Both the position numbers and the translations under genes were made by a program. Shown one piece after another: positions 42,811-55,981 of a DNA stretch of 64,000 bases. The DNA is from Heracleum sosnowskyi. Lineage: Eukaryota; Streptophyta; Magnoliopsida; Apiales; Apiaceae. The stretch spans positions 102,236,436-102,300,435 of the forward strand of contig CM061243.1 in assembly GCA_030848705.1 (NCBI GenBank), given 5' to 3'. How positions within the stretch are numbered: position 1 is the stretch's first letter; the number at the start of each line of letters is the position of its first letter. The notes beneath the pieces are model-generated. The model was not told the origin of the DNA. It made no database searches and saw only the letters and a list, made by a program, of their open reading frames with translations.

Positions 42811-45800
42811 GAAACATGATTAAACAAACGACCCCTCAGCTAAGGATCGATCACAGGTTATGGTGTGAAACAAGAATCTAAAATATCAAAGTTTATTACA
42901 ACATCTAATTCAGTTTTATTATAAACCATAAGCCACCATCTAACCATTGGTGAGAACTAACATGAATTCTATCTGTCTGGCAACATGGAGCCTAAATTCT
43001 CGAATCAGGCCTTCTCACGGTCCTCTTAGCGGTTACTCAAAAACGGCATACTCCATTCCTAACTGAAAGGTTGGGGAATAATAAAAACAAGAGTGAGCCA
43101 AAAATTGCCCAGCAAGTGAAATCAATGTAAGAAGTTTTCATTTGATAAATCCATCAACTAGAAATTCGTTAGTAATCAACTGGTAATCAATTGGTAATCA
43201 AAAGGTAATCATATGGTAATCAAATGATAATCAAATGGTATTCAATTGGTAACAAGTTTCAAGATATACATTTATGTTCAAAGAATAAGATTAAACAATT
43301 GAAGTGGAACTTCCGGTAAGACGGTACGAGCTATACGGGTGATCAGCCACGTAAAACTGCAGACCATGTTTTCACAAGGTCCTAACATTCAGGATCCATA
43401 GGCACACATTGGCCTTAAAATACATACATACATAAGTAACCAGGACCGCCGCCACGGTCAAAGTTCGTTCCATTCATAAGTAATTTCAACAAAAGGGGTT
43501 AGGTGAACAAGAAGCTTTCAACATTTCCAATAATCATTTCAGGGTATAAGTTAATTCAAGATTTTATTGCAAGGGTTTAAAGAACGAATAATTGAAAGGC
43601 ATGGTAAGTAAGTGAGCAAAGAAATAAGTAAGCTTCGGGTATCAAAAGTTAATAGAGGTCAACAAAGTATAAGTCAAGGAAAAAGGCTTACATGAACAAA
43701 GCAAAGGTAAAGGAACAATTGTAGGTTTTATATGAAAGAAAAAGGTAAAAATGGTACAATAACATGATATTGAGTATGTTTGCATAATGGTAAGTAAAGG
43801 ATAAGTAAAAGTAGGACGTATACTTGCAACATAATTCAAAGATAACATTCGCATCATAATTTAAGAGAAACTACTACTTGAACAAAGTGGAGGGAATAGA
43901 TACTTGCCTCAAAAGCCGATAAACTAACTCAATAACTTGTACACCACTCCAACTTTACGTACACGGGCTCCTTTCCTGGCCTCCTACTTGTACCTATATA
44001 AAGGTATAATATCGTCTTAGTCTTTATAACTTAGTACCTCAGCTTTGTTTACGTATCTCTAAGTACTTCTACCCCATCGTCATACAATCACATGTACTTA
44101 TATATATACAATCAAGAAGCACATAGTGTCTTCACAACTTTAATTAACACTTAGACATGTAGTCACTTAACACATATTTGCTTAATGACATCAACAATTC
44201 TAGTCAAAATGACCATATAGACTTTCAACACATTCAACCTTTACGACATAACCGACCTTTAATCATTTAACACGTACCATATGACGTCACATGACTTTCC
44301 TCAACATATTGATGAAAGGCCTCAAGATAACGACTTCTAATATTTCTATCTAGTTCCTTTTGACCATAAATAACACTTGATCACATAAAGCCACTTATAC
44401 TCACAACATGTTCAATACATCACAACTTACGACCAATTTATAGTTGACTAACCAAGTCTAGATTCAAGTTACTATCACATAATTGTTCTCAGTTTCGACA
44501 CAAAGTTCTAGTTAGTACGATCACGGAAAAGAATACCTTTAATAATTAGTTACTCTACCCTTAATATAAAGACTTATATATCTCTTAAAATCTATATACT
44601 TAACCTCCATACGAGTTTTAAAGTCCACTCTAGCGGGTTAGACTTGAAAAATCTCAATTTACCAATAAAATATCAAAACAGAATTTTTATAAAACTGCGT
44701 TACCAACACACAAACATTTTTAATAAATCAACAATTCATGGTATCCGTTTGAAATTTTTGTGAGACCTTCATAAACCTAATGACTTTCTAGAGAAAAGGT
44801 TTCAACTTGAAATTCAAAGACTAAGCAATTAAATCGTAACTTAGAAAATCAGAAACCGTAACAGTTTTATACTCTGCGCGTACACTACCAAAATAATCAT
44901 AATAAATAGCTCAAAAGTCGGATTGCTTCCAAATTTTCGCGTGCTTACACTATATTATGAGGAGCTCATGAGTCTCAGAGAATTGCAACCCAAGGGTGAC
45001 CTTGAGCTGTTCGAAACAGAGCTCCAACAGAGCAGTGCTGCTGCAGAAATTTGAGCCACTATGGACTTATGTAATTACAACTCACACAATCACACACTAC
45101 TCACACACTACTCACACATTACCTACACTCACCCACACACACTACACTCACCCACACACACGCACGCTGCACACACACACTCACCTCTACACACACACCC
45201 GAGAGCACAGACATGCACACAACACAATTTTCTACACCTTACTTCTCCCTAAATTTGACCATAACCTCTTTGTTTTAATCCCATCCACCTTAACTCCCAC
45301 CATTAATCCAATGCCAACACTCCAAACTATACTTATCCAAATCACAAAATTAATCACATGAAATTTAAACTCAAGATTTACTAATCTCTAATTTATAAAT
45401 TCTAATAGGTAAGACTAACACAAACTAATCTCTAACAATATTCACAATTCACTTATCAAGAAAAATGGCATAAATCATGTTAACACTTACATGCAATAAT
45501 TTTTACAAGCTAATTACACTAGATATATACATAACAGCAACATGCAACTCACAACTTGATAAATCAAATCAAAATCATCATAAAAACTAAAACCCTCTTA
45601 CAAAACACAAAGATTACTTACATGCAATGATTCGTATACACTAAATATTCAAGATCCATCAAAAAGAAAGGTTGCATGTAAGAATCCAAGACTCTCGGCT
45701 CCTTGTAAATCATTGTCGGAGTCTAGTTCTTCTCCGGTGAGCCCAATTTAGAGGGTCTCATCAAGAAGGAACTATTTCTAACATCAAAAGGCCTTGCATG

Positions 45801-46548
45801 CCATTAAAACACACATACTTCAAGTTTAGATTATAAACAACCCATAAGAATTCAATCTCAAAATAAAATAAAATGCATTTTTACCTCAAAATGGTTATAA
45901 GAAGAAATTAACAACTTACTTGAATAAATAAATAAAATGCTCATCATGAATAAATATTTTAAAGGTGCAGCATCTCTCAAAATAAATAATTAAAAATAAA
46001 TGAATGATTTATAAAATTTAAATCATAAATTTAAAAATAAAATAAAATACTGCTAAGAAATATTTTATGTTGCTGAATAAATAATTCAAGCATACTCCAA
46101 ATCTAATATAAATATTTTATGACTCAAGTAAATTCTTAGAGGACTTAAATAAAATTTAGAAACCACATTCATAATTAACTAATTATTCACCACGCACATA
46201 ATTGACATTTTAAGCACGTAACAATTATGGCACATAAAGAAATATCATAATTATAGGACTATATCAAACAAATATTTTTATCCTAATTAAGTATAACTAA
46301 AATATGAGCTTACACATAAATCACATCATACCAAGATCATCATTGCTAAATTAAATATCAAGAATAAAATCTCAATTGCTATTACTTAGAAATAAATGCA
46401 AAATAATTTTAAACAACTCTTATTAACAAAATAAATTTAAGGCTACTCTAATTAACACAAAGAGCCTATTAACACGCACATATAAAATTAATCGTATTTA
46501 CATATTGGTAATAATTTACAAGTAAAAAAAAAATTCTAAGGGGTTACA
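42811..46548 (-). repeat. Unpaired Ty3-type LTR, about 3.7 kb
   Basis: On the minus strand it starts TGTAACCCC at 46,548 and runs without a supported coding frame to a boundary next to the env-like start. The TGTAACCCC start, great length, and a GGGCTCACCGGAG block near 45,750 resemble long Tekay-type LTRs, but it is not a copy of 5,276-10,077. The flanks (tcctt and aaaca) do not form a target duplicate and SIRE copy B lacks sequence on both sides, so this is not a simple solo LTR. Confidence 0.5.
45085..45215. repeat. CA-rich simple repeat
   Basis: Runs of CACACA with CTCACA and CACTCACC variants. It explains the small plus-strand frames across it. Confidence 0.85.
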
Positions 46549-47754
46549 TCCTTCCTCCACATGTTCGCTGATAAAGTGATACCTTATGCTGATATGCTTG
46601 GTCATGGAATGCTGTACTGGGTTACCTGTCATAGCAATAGCACTTTGATTATCACAGAAAATAGGTATTTTAGAGTACCTTAACCCATAATCCAGCAATT
46701 GATTCTTCATCCATAGAATCTGTGCACAACAGCTACCGGCAGCAATATACTCTGCTTCTGCTGTGGATGTGGAAATTGATTTATGTCTCTTGCTGTACCA
46801 AGAAACTAATCTGTCACCTAAAAATTGACAGCTTCCACTTGTGCTGTTTCTGTCAATCTTACAGCCTGCAAAGTCTGCATCAGAGTAACCAATTAATTTA
46901 AACTCTGATTCTCTAGGATACCACAAACCCAAGGTTATGGTTCCTTTGAGATATTTGAAAATCCTCTTCACAACTGTTAGATGAGGCTCTCTCGGATCTA
47001 CCTGAAATATTGCACAAAGACAAGTTGCATACATAATGTCTGGTCTACTTGCAGTCAGATACAGAAGAGACCCTATCATGCCTCTATAGCTTGTCATATC
47101 TACTGAAGTTCCTGTATCTTTGTCTAGCTTTGTTGCAGTTGCCATAGAAGTTGTGGCAGATGAACTATCAAGCATACCAAATTTCTTGAGAAGATTTCTG
47201 GTATATTTTGCTTGATTGATAAAAATCCCATCATCTGTTTGCTTTACCTGCAAGTCTAGAAAATAACTAAGCTCTCCCATCATGCTCATTTGGTACCTGG
47301 ACTGGATAAGCTTTGCAAATTTCTTACAGAGTTTGTCATTAGTAGACCCAAAGATTATATCATCCACATAAATTTGAACTAAAAGCAAATCATTACCAGT
47401 GTTGAAATAGAACAAGGTTTTATCAATTGTACCTCTAGTGAACCCACTTTCTAAAAGAAATTGAGCCAGAGTTTCATACCATGCTCTAGGTGCCTGCTTT
47501 AGTCCATAAAGTGCTTTGTCAAGCCTGTAGACATAATCTGGATGATTCGGATCCACAAATCCTGGTGGTTGTTCAACAAAGACTTCTTCTTCAAGTTTCC
47601 CATTGAGAAAAGCACTTTTCACATCAATCTGAAAGACTTTGAACTTTTTGTGAGCAACATATGCTAGAAAAATCCTTATGGCCTCCAATCTTGCAACTGG
47701 AGCAAAGGTTTCATCATAATCAATTCCTTCTTGCTGTGAATATCCTTTTGCCAC
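46549..47754 (-). pseudogene. RT and RNase H of SIRE copy B
   Basis: Open from 47,754 (KGYSQQEGIDYDETFAPVAR) through RT (DVKSAFLNGKLEEEVFVEQ; IYVDDIIFGSTN) and RNase H (SDADFAGCKIDRNSTSGS; TAEAEYIAAGSCCAQILW) to SEHVEEG, where the Ty3-type LTR begins. Catalytic residues are kept, with an RNase H DNQSAIAMTGNPVQ block that shows what copy A looked like before the Ty3 insertion. Confidence 0.9.
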
Positions 47755-47777
47755 AAGTCTAGCTTTATTCCTTGTAA

Positions 47778-49655
47778 TTATTCCCTCACTGTCAGTCTCC
47801 AGTTAGCATCTTGAAGAGCTTCTTCCACTTTCTTAGGCTCAGTTTGGGATAGAAATGCATGAAACAAACATTCATTTGTTGTAGCACTTCTTGTTTTCAC
47901 ACTTGCATCTGGATCTCCAATTATCAGATCAGGTGTATAAGCTTGTGTCCACCTTCTTGCTGTTGGAAAGTGGCTTCTTTCATTATTATTATATCCTCCC
48001 CCTTGATCCATGCTCTCCTGATTTTCTTCTTGACCATTTGCATTCTCTGAGGCTCCCCCTGAATTGAACTGCTCAAAGTTTGAACTTTCAGAGTTTGACC
48101 CAGAGTGTGTATCAGATTCTTCAGCTGACTCATTTTCAGAATGTGAGTCATCATGTTGAGACGTTTCTGAAGTATCTTCATGCTCCCCCTCAACTGGTTC
48201 TCTATTTTGTTCTGTCAGAGAAACTTCCTCAGTATTTACCAGTAGAGGTTCATAGTATGCGTCATCAGAGTTTTTTGGATAGGCTTCATCAGAGTTTATG
48301 TGATCAGAGTTTAGATCTTCATTTTCAAAGCGAAGTTGATCATGATATTCTACATCTTCTATTCCTGTTATTTTCTTGTCATCAAATGACACATGTATAG
48401 ATTCCATGATCACTCTAGTTCTCAGATTGTAGACTCTGAATGCTTTAGTTGACAGTGGGTATCCAACAAAAATTCCTTCATCAGCTTTTAAGTCAAACTT
48501 GGTTAACTGTTCAGGATGAGTTTTCAACACAAAGAACTTGCACCCGAAAATATGAAAATATTTCAGGTTTGGTTTCTTTTTCTTCACCATCTCATATGGT
48601 GTTTTCCCATGCATGTTGATCAATGTTGCATTTTGAGTAAAACAAGCTGTTTGAACAGCTTCTGCCCAGAAATAGGTTGGCAATTTTGCTTCATCAAGCA
48701 TTGTTCTGGCAGCTTCGATTAAGGTTCTGTTCTTTCTTTCAACCACTCCATTCTGCTGTGGAGTTCCTGGTGCAGAAAATTCTTGCTTCACTCCACTTTC
48801 TTTGCAAAATTCTTCCATTGTTGCATTTCTGAATTCAGTACCATTATCACTCCTGATAATTCTTACTTTAAACTGTGATCCTTTGTCCAACATCTTTACA
48901 TGATCCATCAGAGTTAAGGCAGTTTCATCCTTCTTTGCTAGAAAGTACATCCAAGTGTATCTAGTATACTCATCAACTATGACTAGAGCATATTTCTTTC
49001 TGCCTAGAGACATTACATTTACTGGACCAAATAGATCAACATGAAGAAGATGATAAGGATCCATAACTGAAGATTCAGATTTACTCTTGAAAGATGACTT
49101 CCTTTGCTTGGCCTTTTCACAAGAATCACACAGACCATCTAAGCTGAGTATTGACTTTGGAAGTCCCCTTACAAGATCTTTTCGAATTAGCTCATTGATG
49201 TTGTTGAAGTTTAGATGAGAGAGCTTCTTATGCCATTTCCAACTCTCTTCATTAGACATTTTTGCAGACAGACACACAGCTTTTCCTTCAGATTTCGTTA
49301 CCAAACTTGCTTCATAGATATTATTCCGTCTGTGTCCAACTAGAACAACTTTGCCTGTAGAATTGTTGATAACCTCACAGTCATCAGGTTGAAAATCTAC
49401 ATGGTAACCTCTGTCACAGATTTGACTCACAGATAGCAAGTCATGCTTGAGTCCTGGGGCTAGAGCTACATTGGTGATGATGACACTTCCAAGATTGATA
49501 TTGTCATATCCCATAGTACGTCCTATGTTGCCATCTCCATAGGAAACTTTTGGGCCAGCCTTCTCCTCATAGTCTGATAGCAGGGCTTTATTTCCAGTCA
49601 TGTGTCCTGAACATCCACTGTCCAAGACTAGGGTGTTTTCCCTTATGCCCTGCAC
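47778..49655 (-). pseudogene. Protease, integrase and linker of SIRE copy B
   Basis: 625 open residues: protease LDSGCSGHMTGN, zinc-binding HKKLSHLNF...CDSCEKAKQ, integrase LHVDLFGPV, RSDNGTEFRN and QQNGVVERKNR (all three acidic residues present), then the acidic linker. It ends ALQDANWRLTVRE: about 140 bp covering the start of RT are deleted relative to copy A, which shifts the frame into 47,754. Confidence 0.9.
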
Positions 49656-49665
49656 TCACAAACAA

Positions 49666-51945
49666 TTATAAAGAGTTAGATTTAAGGATCCAGACTTGCT
49701 TGGATCCTTTGGCTTTCTTAATATAGTTAGCTTTTGCAGCGGAATTCTTATCTACAGAGTTTAAGCTAACTGTATCAGAGTTTGCACTATCAGAATTTAC
49801 ACTTGCAGAATCAACTTTAACCCATTTCAAATTGGGCTTCAACTCATAATAATTGTGATAAATAGCATGATAATTCTTGCAAGTATAAATAAAATGCCAA
49901 GTACTCCCACAGTGAGTGCATAAAGTCTGTGGTCTAACCCTAACATATTCATTCTTAACTCCAGACTTGGAGGGTAAAGAATTAATATCTTTGTTTTTCC
50001 TGCAACAACTTGCAAGATGGTTAGTACTACCACAATTATGACATATTTTTCTAGGAGTATCAGTAATAGGCAAATGATTAGTACTTCTATTAATGCCTAC
50101 TTTTCCATTTCTGTTTTTCCTGGACACTTTCTGTTTTTCAATAGACTTTACCTCTTTGAGCTTATACTTGAATTGTTTCTCTGTCATTAAACCAACATTC
50201 ACCTGTTTAACACAAGTTTTTACTGGTTCTATCTTAACAGCTTCTTTTTCAAGTACAAAATTTTGCTTAATTACTAGATTCAGGAACAAATTTCATAGGT
50301 TTAAGTTGTGTTCTAACTTTAACCTTATCTTTAAACCTAAGTTCATCTTTCTCACAGTAACCTAACCCAACTGTATCTATTTGAAATACCTGATGTGTGT
50401 CCTTACCAGAGTTTGTCCAGGTTTTAATTACCTTCCTCTCTTTTTCCAAATCAGATTCTAATTCCCTAAATTTCTTAAGCAACTCATGTTCAACATAAAT
50501 AGCATCATCTCTTTCCTTTTGAACTTGTTGCATGTTAACAAGCTCTCCTTCAAGAAATTTATTTCTCTCTTTAAGCTTAAGATTCTCAGATTTAATTCTC
50601 TCATTTTATAAAGTCTGATCTCTATAACTAACATGTATGCTTTTAAGATAAATTCTCAATTCAGATATATTATCAATATCATAAGCATAAGTTGTTAGGG
50701 GTACCTTATTTTCAGATGAGTCAGATTCATCTTTGACAGTTGCCATGAGAGCATAGTTTACATCCTCATCTGAATCTGAAGTGTCTGACCAGTCTCTTCC
50801 TTTAGTGATGAGTGCTTTTTCAGATTTTCCTTTCTTGCACTCTGGAGCATAGTGACCCATCTCTTTACACTTGTAGCACTGGATCTCAGACTTGTCTTTC
50901 TTTCCAGATTTGATATCCCTTCCTTCAGACTTTCTGAAATTCTTCCTTTCAGAGTTTGAATCTTTCCTAGAGAATCTTCTACCTTTCTTGAAGTTCTTGA
51001 AACCCATTTTCTTGAAAGTTTTTACCATCAAAGCAGCCATTTGCATCATTTGTTCTTCATCATCCTCAGATTCAGAAGAAGCATCAGAGTTTGAGTCATC
51101 ACCAGAGTTTGATGACTCATTTTCAGAGTTTATGACCAAAGCTTTTCCCTTAGCTTTCTTCTTTGATGTTTCTTTCTTCATGAGTTTTTCTTCAACTTTG
51201 AGAGCAACATATTTTGTCTTCTTTCCAGATCTTTTGTTTCTTTGTTCTATCTCAAGTTCATGAGTTTTAAGCAACCCATAGATTTCATCAAGATCTGTTT
51301 TTGCAAGATCATAATTATCTCTTATTGTTGTTGCCTTTAAATCCCATCTTTCAGGTAGAGATAGTAGAAACTTTAGATTTGACTCTTCAAGATCATATTC
51401 TTTATCAACCAGAGACAAATCATTCAACAGTTTACAGAATCTGTCATATGTATCAGTCAAAGTTTCATCAGATCTTGAGTCAAAGTGTTCATACTCCTGT
51501 GTAAGAATAGTCTTCTTGTTCTTCTTTATAGCACTTGTTCCTTGACACCTGACTTCTAAAGCATCCCAGATTTCTTTGGCAGTTTTGCAGCCAATAACTC
51601 TGTTAGACATGACATTATCTAGAGCACTATGGAGAAGATGTATAACTTTTGCATCCTTTGCAATTGATGAGATGTCTTCAGGAGTCAAGTCTTTCTTCTC
51701 TTTTGGAACAGTCTTTTGTTCTTGACCAGCAACAACAGGAGAAAATTTTGTTGGCATGTGAGGACCATCATTGATTCTATCAAGATATTCTGGATCTGTG
51801 GCATGGTCATCTTAACCTTTCATATTGGATATTCCACTGGTTTGAGAATTGGAACCCTGATTGACTCATATCGACTTACAGAAGCGGGTTGAACCTTTTG
51901 AGCATTAGAACCTGCATTAGAACCTGCCTGGGAGTTTTCAGTCAT
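49666..51945 (-). pseudogene. Gag of SIRE copy B, with three zinc knuckles
   Basis: Start at 51,945 (MTENSQAGSNAGSNAQKV). Lesions: a 10-bp deletion near 51,800, a TGG to TGA stop near 51,820, a stop after YRDQTL at 50,606, and a frameshift near 50,280. Knuckles: CYKCKEMGHYAPEC, CHNCGSTNHLASCC, CTHCGSTWHFIYTC. Ends VWILKSNSL then TAA at 49,666-49,668; pol starts in another frame at 49,655. Confidence 0.88.
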
Positions 51946-51994
51946 GATTATACTTGTGTTTGGATCAATAAACTGTATATATTAAATAGCCTTG

Positions 51995-52008
51995 GCTCTG
52001 ATACCAAT
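51995..52008 (-). promoter_or_regulatory. Primer binding site of SIRE copy B
   Basis: ATTGGTATCAGAGC on the minus strand, next to the LTR. Confidence 0.85.
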
Positions 52009-52526
52009 TGTTAGGCCGAATACACAATATATAATCAAATATAAGTATGAGAATAACAATAAGAACACTGTTTATAAACAATAAACTGAATGCAATTAAA
52101 AACTCCTCTCTCAGTGATGTAAAATATCACAGAGAGCTGCTAGGTTACAAGAATAATGTTTTCACGTATTCGCATCCCTTTTAGGGTTAACCTATCTGTG
52201 TTTATATAGTACACAGCTACATACAATCATTAATTGATATTTCTATAAATTAGCTATACAATCAGAATCAATTAAGAATTGCTTCTGTCTTCTGTTCCGT
52301 TTTCTTAGCCATCTCGATATCTCTTTGCTTCTTTCCATCTTCAAAGAATATCGCTTCTAGAATCTTCATTGTCTTTGCACTGACAGCTAAGAAAACTCTG
52401 ACCATCAGACTTTAATAAACTCTGACTGATCATCCAGCTAAACTCTGATAAGTACTCCAGCTAAACTCTGATAGTTTCCCGGTACTTTAAACACTGATAA
52501 ACAAACATCAACAAGTATATCTAACA
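52009..52526 (-). repeat. 5' LTR of SIRE copy B
   Basis: 518 bp, ends TGTTAGGCCG and ATATCTAACA. It carries about four CAGAGTTT-type octamers on the sense strand, against two in the copy A LTR, through a small local duplication (agctaaactctgataagtact units). Confidence 0.88.
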
Positions 52527-53450
52527 TACTCCATTTTGTTGAGGGGTTCTAGGAGCTGAAAACTGTTGAGAAATTCATTTATCTTTGCAGAATTCATACA
52601 ATGTTGAATTTCTGAACTCAGTTCCATTATCACTTCTCAGAGCAACTACAGAGGAACCAGTGCTTTGTGCTTCTCTATCAACTCTCTTGATATGCTCTAT
52701 AATTACTTGAGGTGCTTCATCCTTGGAAAACAGGAATTCCACCCAAGTATATCTTGAATAATCATCAACCATGACTAGAGCATATTTCTTCTTGGAAAGA
52801 GACATTACATTCACAGGGCCAAATAGATCCATGTGAATTAGCTGCAGTGGCTTTGAGTTTGAATTGAGCAATTTGTTCTTGTGACTTGATCTCTTTATCT
52901 TTCTTCTTTGGCATGCTTCACATGCTCCATCTTGCACAAACTCCAAAGCAGGCATGTCTCTGATGAGTTCTCTTTTAGCCAGAGAATTCATTGCCTGAAC
53001 ATTCAAGTGAGACAGTTTCTTGTGCCATAGCCAGAATTCTTCATTGGTGGCTTTAGTGTAGAAACAACAAATTTCTCCCTTGTCTGCAGCCTTTAGGTTT
53101 GCTACAAACAAGCTTCCTTTCTTCACACCAGTCAAAACAACTTCACCACTTCCTCTTTTTGAGATTAGACATTGATCTTCATCAAATTCCACTTTGAAAC
53201 CCCTGTTAGTGAATTGTCCAATGCTCAAGAGGTTGTGCTTTAGTCCTTCAACAAATGCTACATCTTCAATAATGACATTTCGAGATTTAACACTACCATA
53301 TCCCATTGTATAACCAATGTTGTCATTTCCAAAGGTTACTGATGGGCCAACCTTCTCCTCAAAATGTGATAGCAGGGCTATATCACCAGTCATGTGACTT
53401 GAGCATCCACTGTCCAAGATCTATATGACTCTTTTATTCATGTTGCCCTG
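52527..53450 (-). pseudogene. Protease and integrase start of copia copy C
   Basis: A second copia family. Protease reads LDSGCSSHMTGD with the Trp codon just before it changed to TAG. Zinc-binding part HKKLSHLNVQAM...CEACQRRKIK, then LIHMDLFGPV and RSDNGTEFRN. Another stop (EFCKDK-stop) at 52,575. It ends at a TPQQNGV-type stretch where SIRE copy B is inserted. RT and everything beyond are absent from the window. Confidence 0.85.
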
Positions 53451-53464
53451 CATTCACAAAGTGA

Positions 53465-55948
53465 CTAAGTTGTTTTTGGTACCCACACTTGGTAGGGTCC
53501 AGTTGATTTAGAAACAGTTTTGTTATTGATTTTTCTATCATAAACAACATTCTTCACAGTAGGAGACTTCACTGTGTTTGAGGCTTTAGAGTTGACACTC
53601 TTAGGCTCACATGAATTCCTTACCCTCTCAACCTTGATTGGGGATCCTATCCTGTGAGTGTGCATATGTGTGTGTGATTCACAGGATTGTGCAGAGTCAA
53701 GTTTATGCTTTAGAGATAAGCAATTAGCAATCACAGTCACATAGCATGTCATGCAGTTAGAGTTACCACAGAAAGAATCATGGATAATGTTCATGCCAAC
53801 AGAATGGTTACTCAGGCTATCAACTTCAACATTGACAGGTTTATTACACTTATGAGTCAAATGATTCACAGATAAGCATTTCTGACACTGTTTCCTAGGA
53901 GCATTTGGCATATAAGCATAGTTATTGCCCTTGTTGACACCTACTTTGCCATTCCTGTTCTGTTTCTTCTTTTTAACAACTTCTTTGTTGACCTTAGGAC
54001 TCTTGACAAGATTGTCTTTGGTTTCTTTCTGATTTACAGATTCGGGAGAGGAAGAAGTGTTTTTAGCAGCCTCATCTTATTCAAGTAATTGTTGTTTGAT
54101 GACCATTAATTCTTCATCAAACTCAACAACACTCTTTTTGAAGATGGGCTTTTCAACACTAGACAAAATGGTTAGGGCATTTTTTTTTATAAAAGATTCT
54201 TTTCCTTTGCCTTTGGTCTTCTTCCTTCCCTTGTCATTCTCATAATCAAAACCAACTCCAACCTTGCAGTCTTCAGTGTGTTCCTTGTGATAGGTTTGAA
54301 CAAGCTCAGAGGAGTTCGTAAAACTTCTTATCTTTAATTCATTTTCAGCAATTTGTTCTCTAAGAGCTGTTTCTATTTGTTCAGCACAAACTACTTTGTT
54401 CTTAAGACACTCAATCTCCTTCTTCAAACCATCAAGGCTCACAACCATTAATTCAAGTTCCTCATTCTTTTCTGTAAGCTCAAGATTTTTAGCAGTTAGC
54501 CTATCAATTTCTTCATTTGCAACTAACATGCTAGTATGAATATTGAACATCTCAGTACTCATGTCTTCAACAGTTTGCTTGTATTGAGAGGGAGTCATAT
54601 CAAGAGAAGTAAGAATAGGTACCTGATTTGAAGAATCACCATCATCAAAGAATGCCATCAAGGCATAGTTTGAATACTCATGTTCTTCTTCTTCATCAGA
54701 ATCATCCCAGCACTTTCCCTCTGCAATAAAAGCTTTACCCTGCTGTTTCTTGAGTAGAGCCTCATACTTAGCTTCAAGCTCTAAGTATGCTTTGTCCTTT
54801 TTGACCTGTTTGGGCTTCTTGCACTCTGTAGCAAAGTGCCCAAGTTCATTGAAGTTATAGCACCTTATCTTGGACCTATCCACACTCCCAGACTTGTATC
54901 CTCCTTTAACAGCACCAGCAATCCCTTTTCCTTTACTGAAAGAGTTTGAGCCACTTGATCCACTAGCATTTCCAGCATTAAACTTAGACTTAAATGGCTG
55001 GTTCCTTTTGAACCTTATGTTAGGATATCTTCTAGCCATATAGGCAAAAGATTTGTTTTCGATCTTGTCCAATTCATCTATGCTGTAGAACTCATCTTCC
55101 TCGGGCAAATCATAGATGACTTGTGACTCATCTCCAGTTTCTTCAACTTCCAGCTCTTCAATCTTGACTTGATTAACCTTCAAAGATTCCATTATTTGAC
55201 CTAAGTTGTCAGCAATAAGGGCACAAGAAGTGTTGGCCATCAATCCTTGCTTTTCTTGAATGGATTTCTTTTGAAACAACTCTAGCTCATATGTTTTCAA
55301 CACACCATATAACACATCAAAACCAATCTTGGTTAGATCCATTTCCTTGAGGGATGAGATTCTTGGTTCCAAGTGGTCTGGTAGAGTCAGTATGAACTTC
55401 ATGTTGAGCTCTTCTGTTTCATAGTGTTTGTCATAGAGTTTGAGCTCATTTATCAGCTTGTTGAACCTCTCAAACACTTCTGTGATTCCCTCCTTTGGTA
55501 GAGCCATGAAAGCTTCATACTGGGAAACCAGAATCTGCTTCTTGTTCTTTCTCACTTCTGGAGTTCCTTCACATAGCACCTCTATGAGATCCCACATCTT
55601 CTTTGCACTACTACAATGAGCAACAGTTCCATACATGTTGAAATCCATAGATTCACAAATAATAAGTTGGAGATGTCCATCTAGTGCTATTTTCTCCTTT
55701 TCAGGATCAGTGTATTTGGAGGGGTCTTTAGGCTCATATCTTGCTGGTATTATCTCAGTACCAACAGTTGTTTCAGCAATCTCAATCATTGGAGTAAAGG
55801 GACCATGTTTTAGAATGTCTAAGCACATGGGGTTTGAAGCTTTGATGAAAAGCAACATCTTCTTCTTCCATTGACTATAGTGCTCCTTGTTAAAGGGAGG
55901 AATCTTGATATTGCTTAGTTTCTGTGAACTCATTCTTGATCTTTTCAT
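53465..55948 (-). pseudogene. Gag of copia copy C
   Basis: 828 codons from 55,948 (MKRSRMSSQKLSNIKIPPFN) to VWVPKTT-stop, broken by one TAA at 54,077. The capsid-like region is followed by an acidic stretch and a knuckle whose second Cys is Phe (CYNFNELGHFATEC; TGC to TTC). A second, intact knuckle is CQKCLSVNHLTHKC. A leucine/glutamate-rich coiled-coil region lies between. LTR length and sequence set this family apart from copies A, B and D, though its gag plan is SIRE-like. Confidence 0.87.
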
Positions 55949-55967
55949 GTTTGTATATCAACAACCC

Positions 55968-55981
55968 GCTTTGATACCACT
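55968..55981 (-). promoter_or_regulatory. Primer binding site of copia copy C
   Basis: AGTGGTATCAAAGC on the minus strand, close to the usual TGGTATCAGAGC with one change, directly after the LTR. Confidence 0.8.

Larger units (their letters stand above)
46549..52526 (-). mobile_element. SIRE-type copia, copy B, 3' truncated
   Basis: Minus-strand 5' LTR (52,009-52,526), primer site, gag and pol up to mid RNase H at 46,549. The 3' part is replaced by the Ty3-type LTR. Its 518-bp LTR differs clearly from those of copies A and D. It lies within the integrase of copy C; flank TACTC (52,527-52,531) should be one half of the target duplicate, but the other half is not in the window. Confidence 0.9.

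Noticed and set aside
45061..45361. Plus-strand frames rich in His and Thr
   Set aside because: Produced by the CA-rich simple repeat; no coding evidence.
42811..46548. Solo LTR with target duplicate
   Set aside because: The flanking 5-mers do not match and SIRE sequence is missing on both sides.
35827..52526. LTRs of copies D and B as the two ends of one element
   Set aside because: They differ in length (493 and 518 bp) and at many positions, and the copy D LTR is followed by its own primer site and gag, so it is a 5' LTR.
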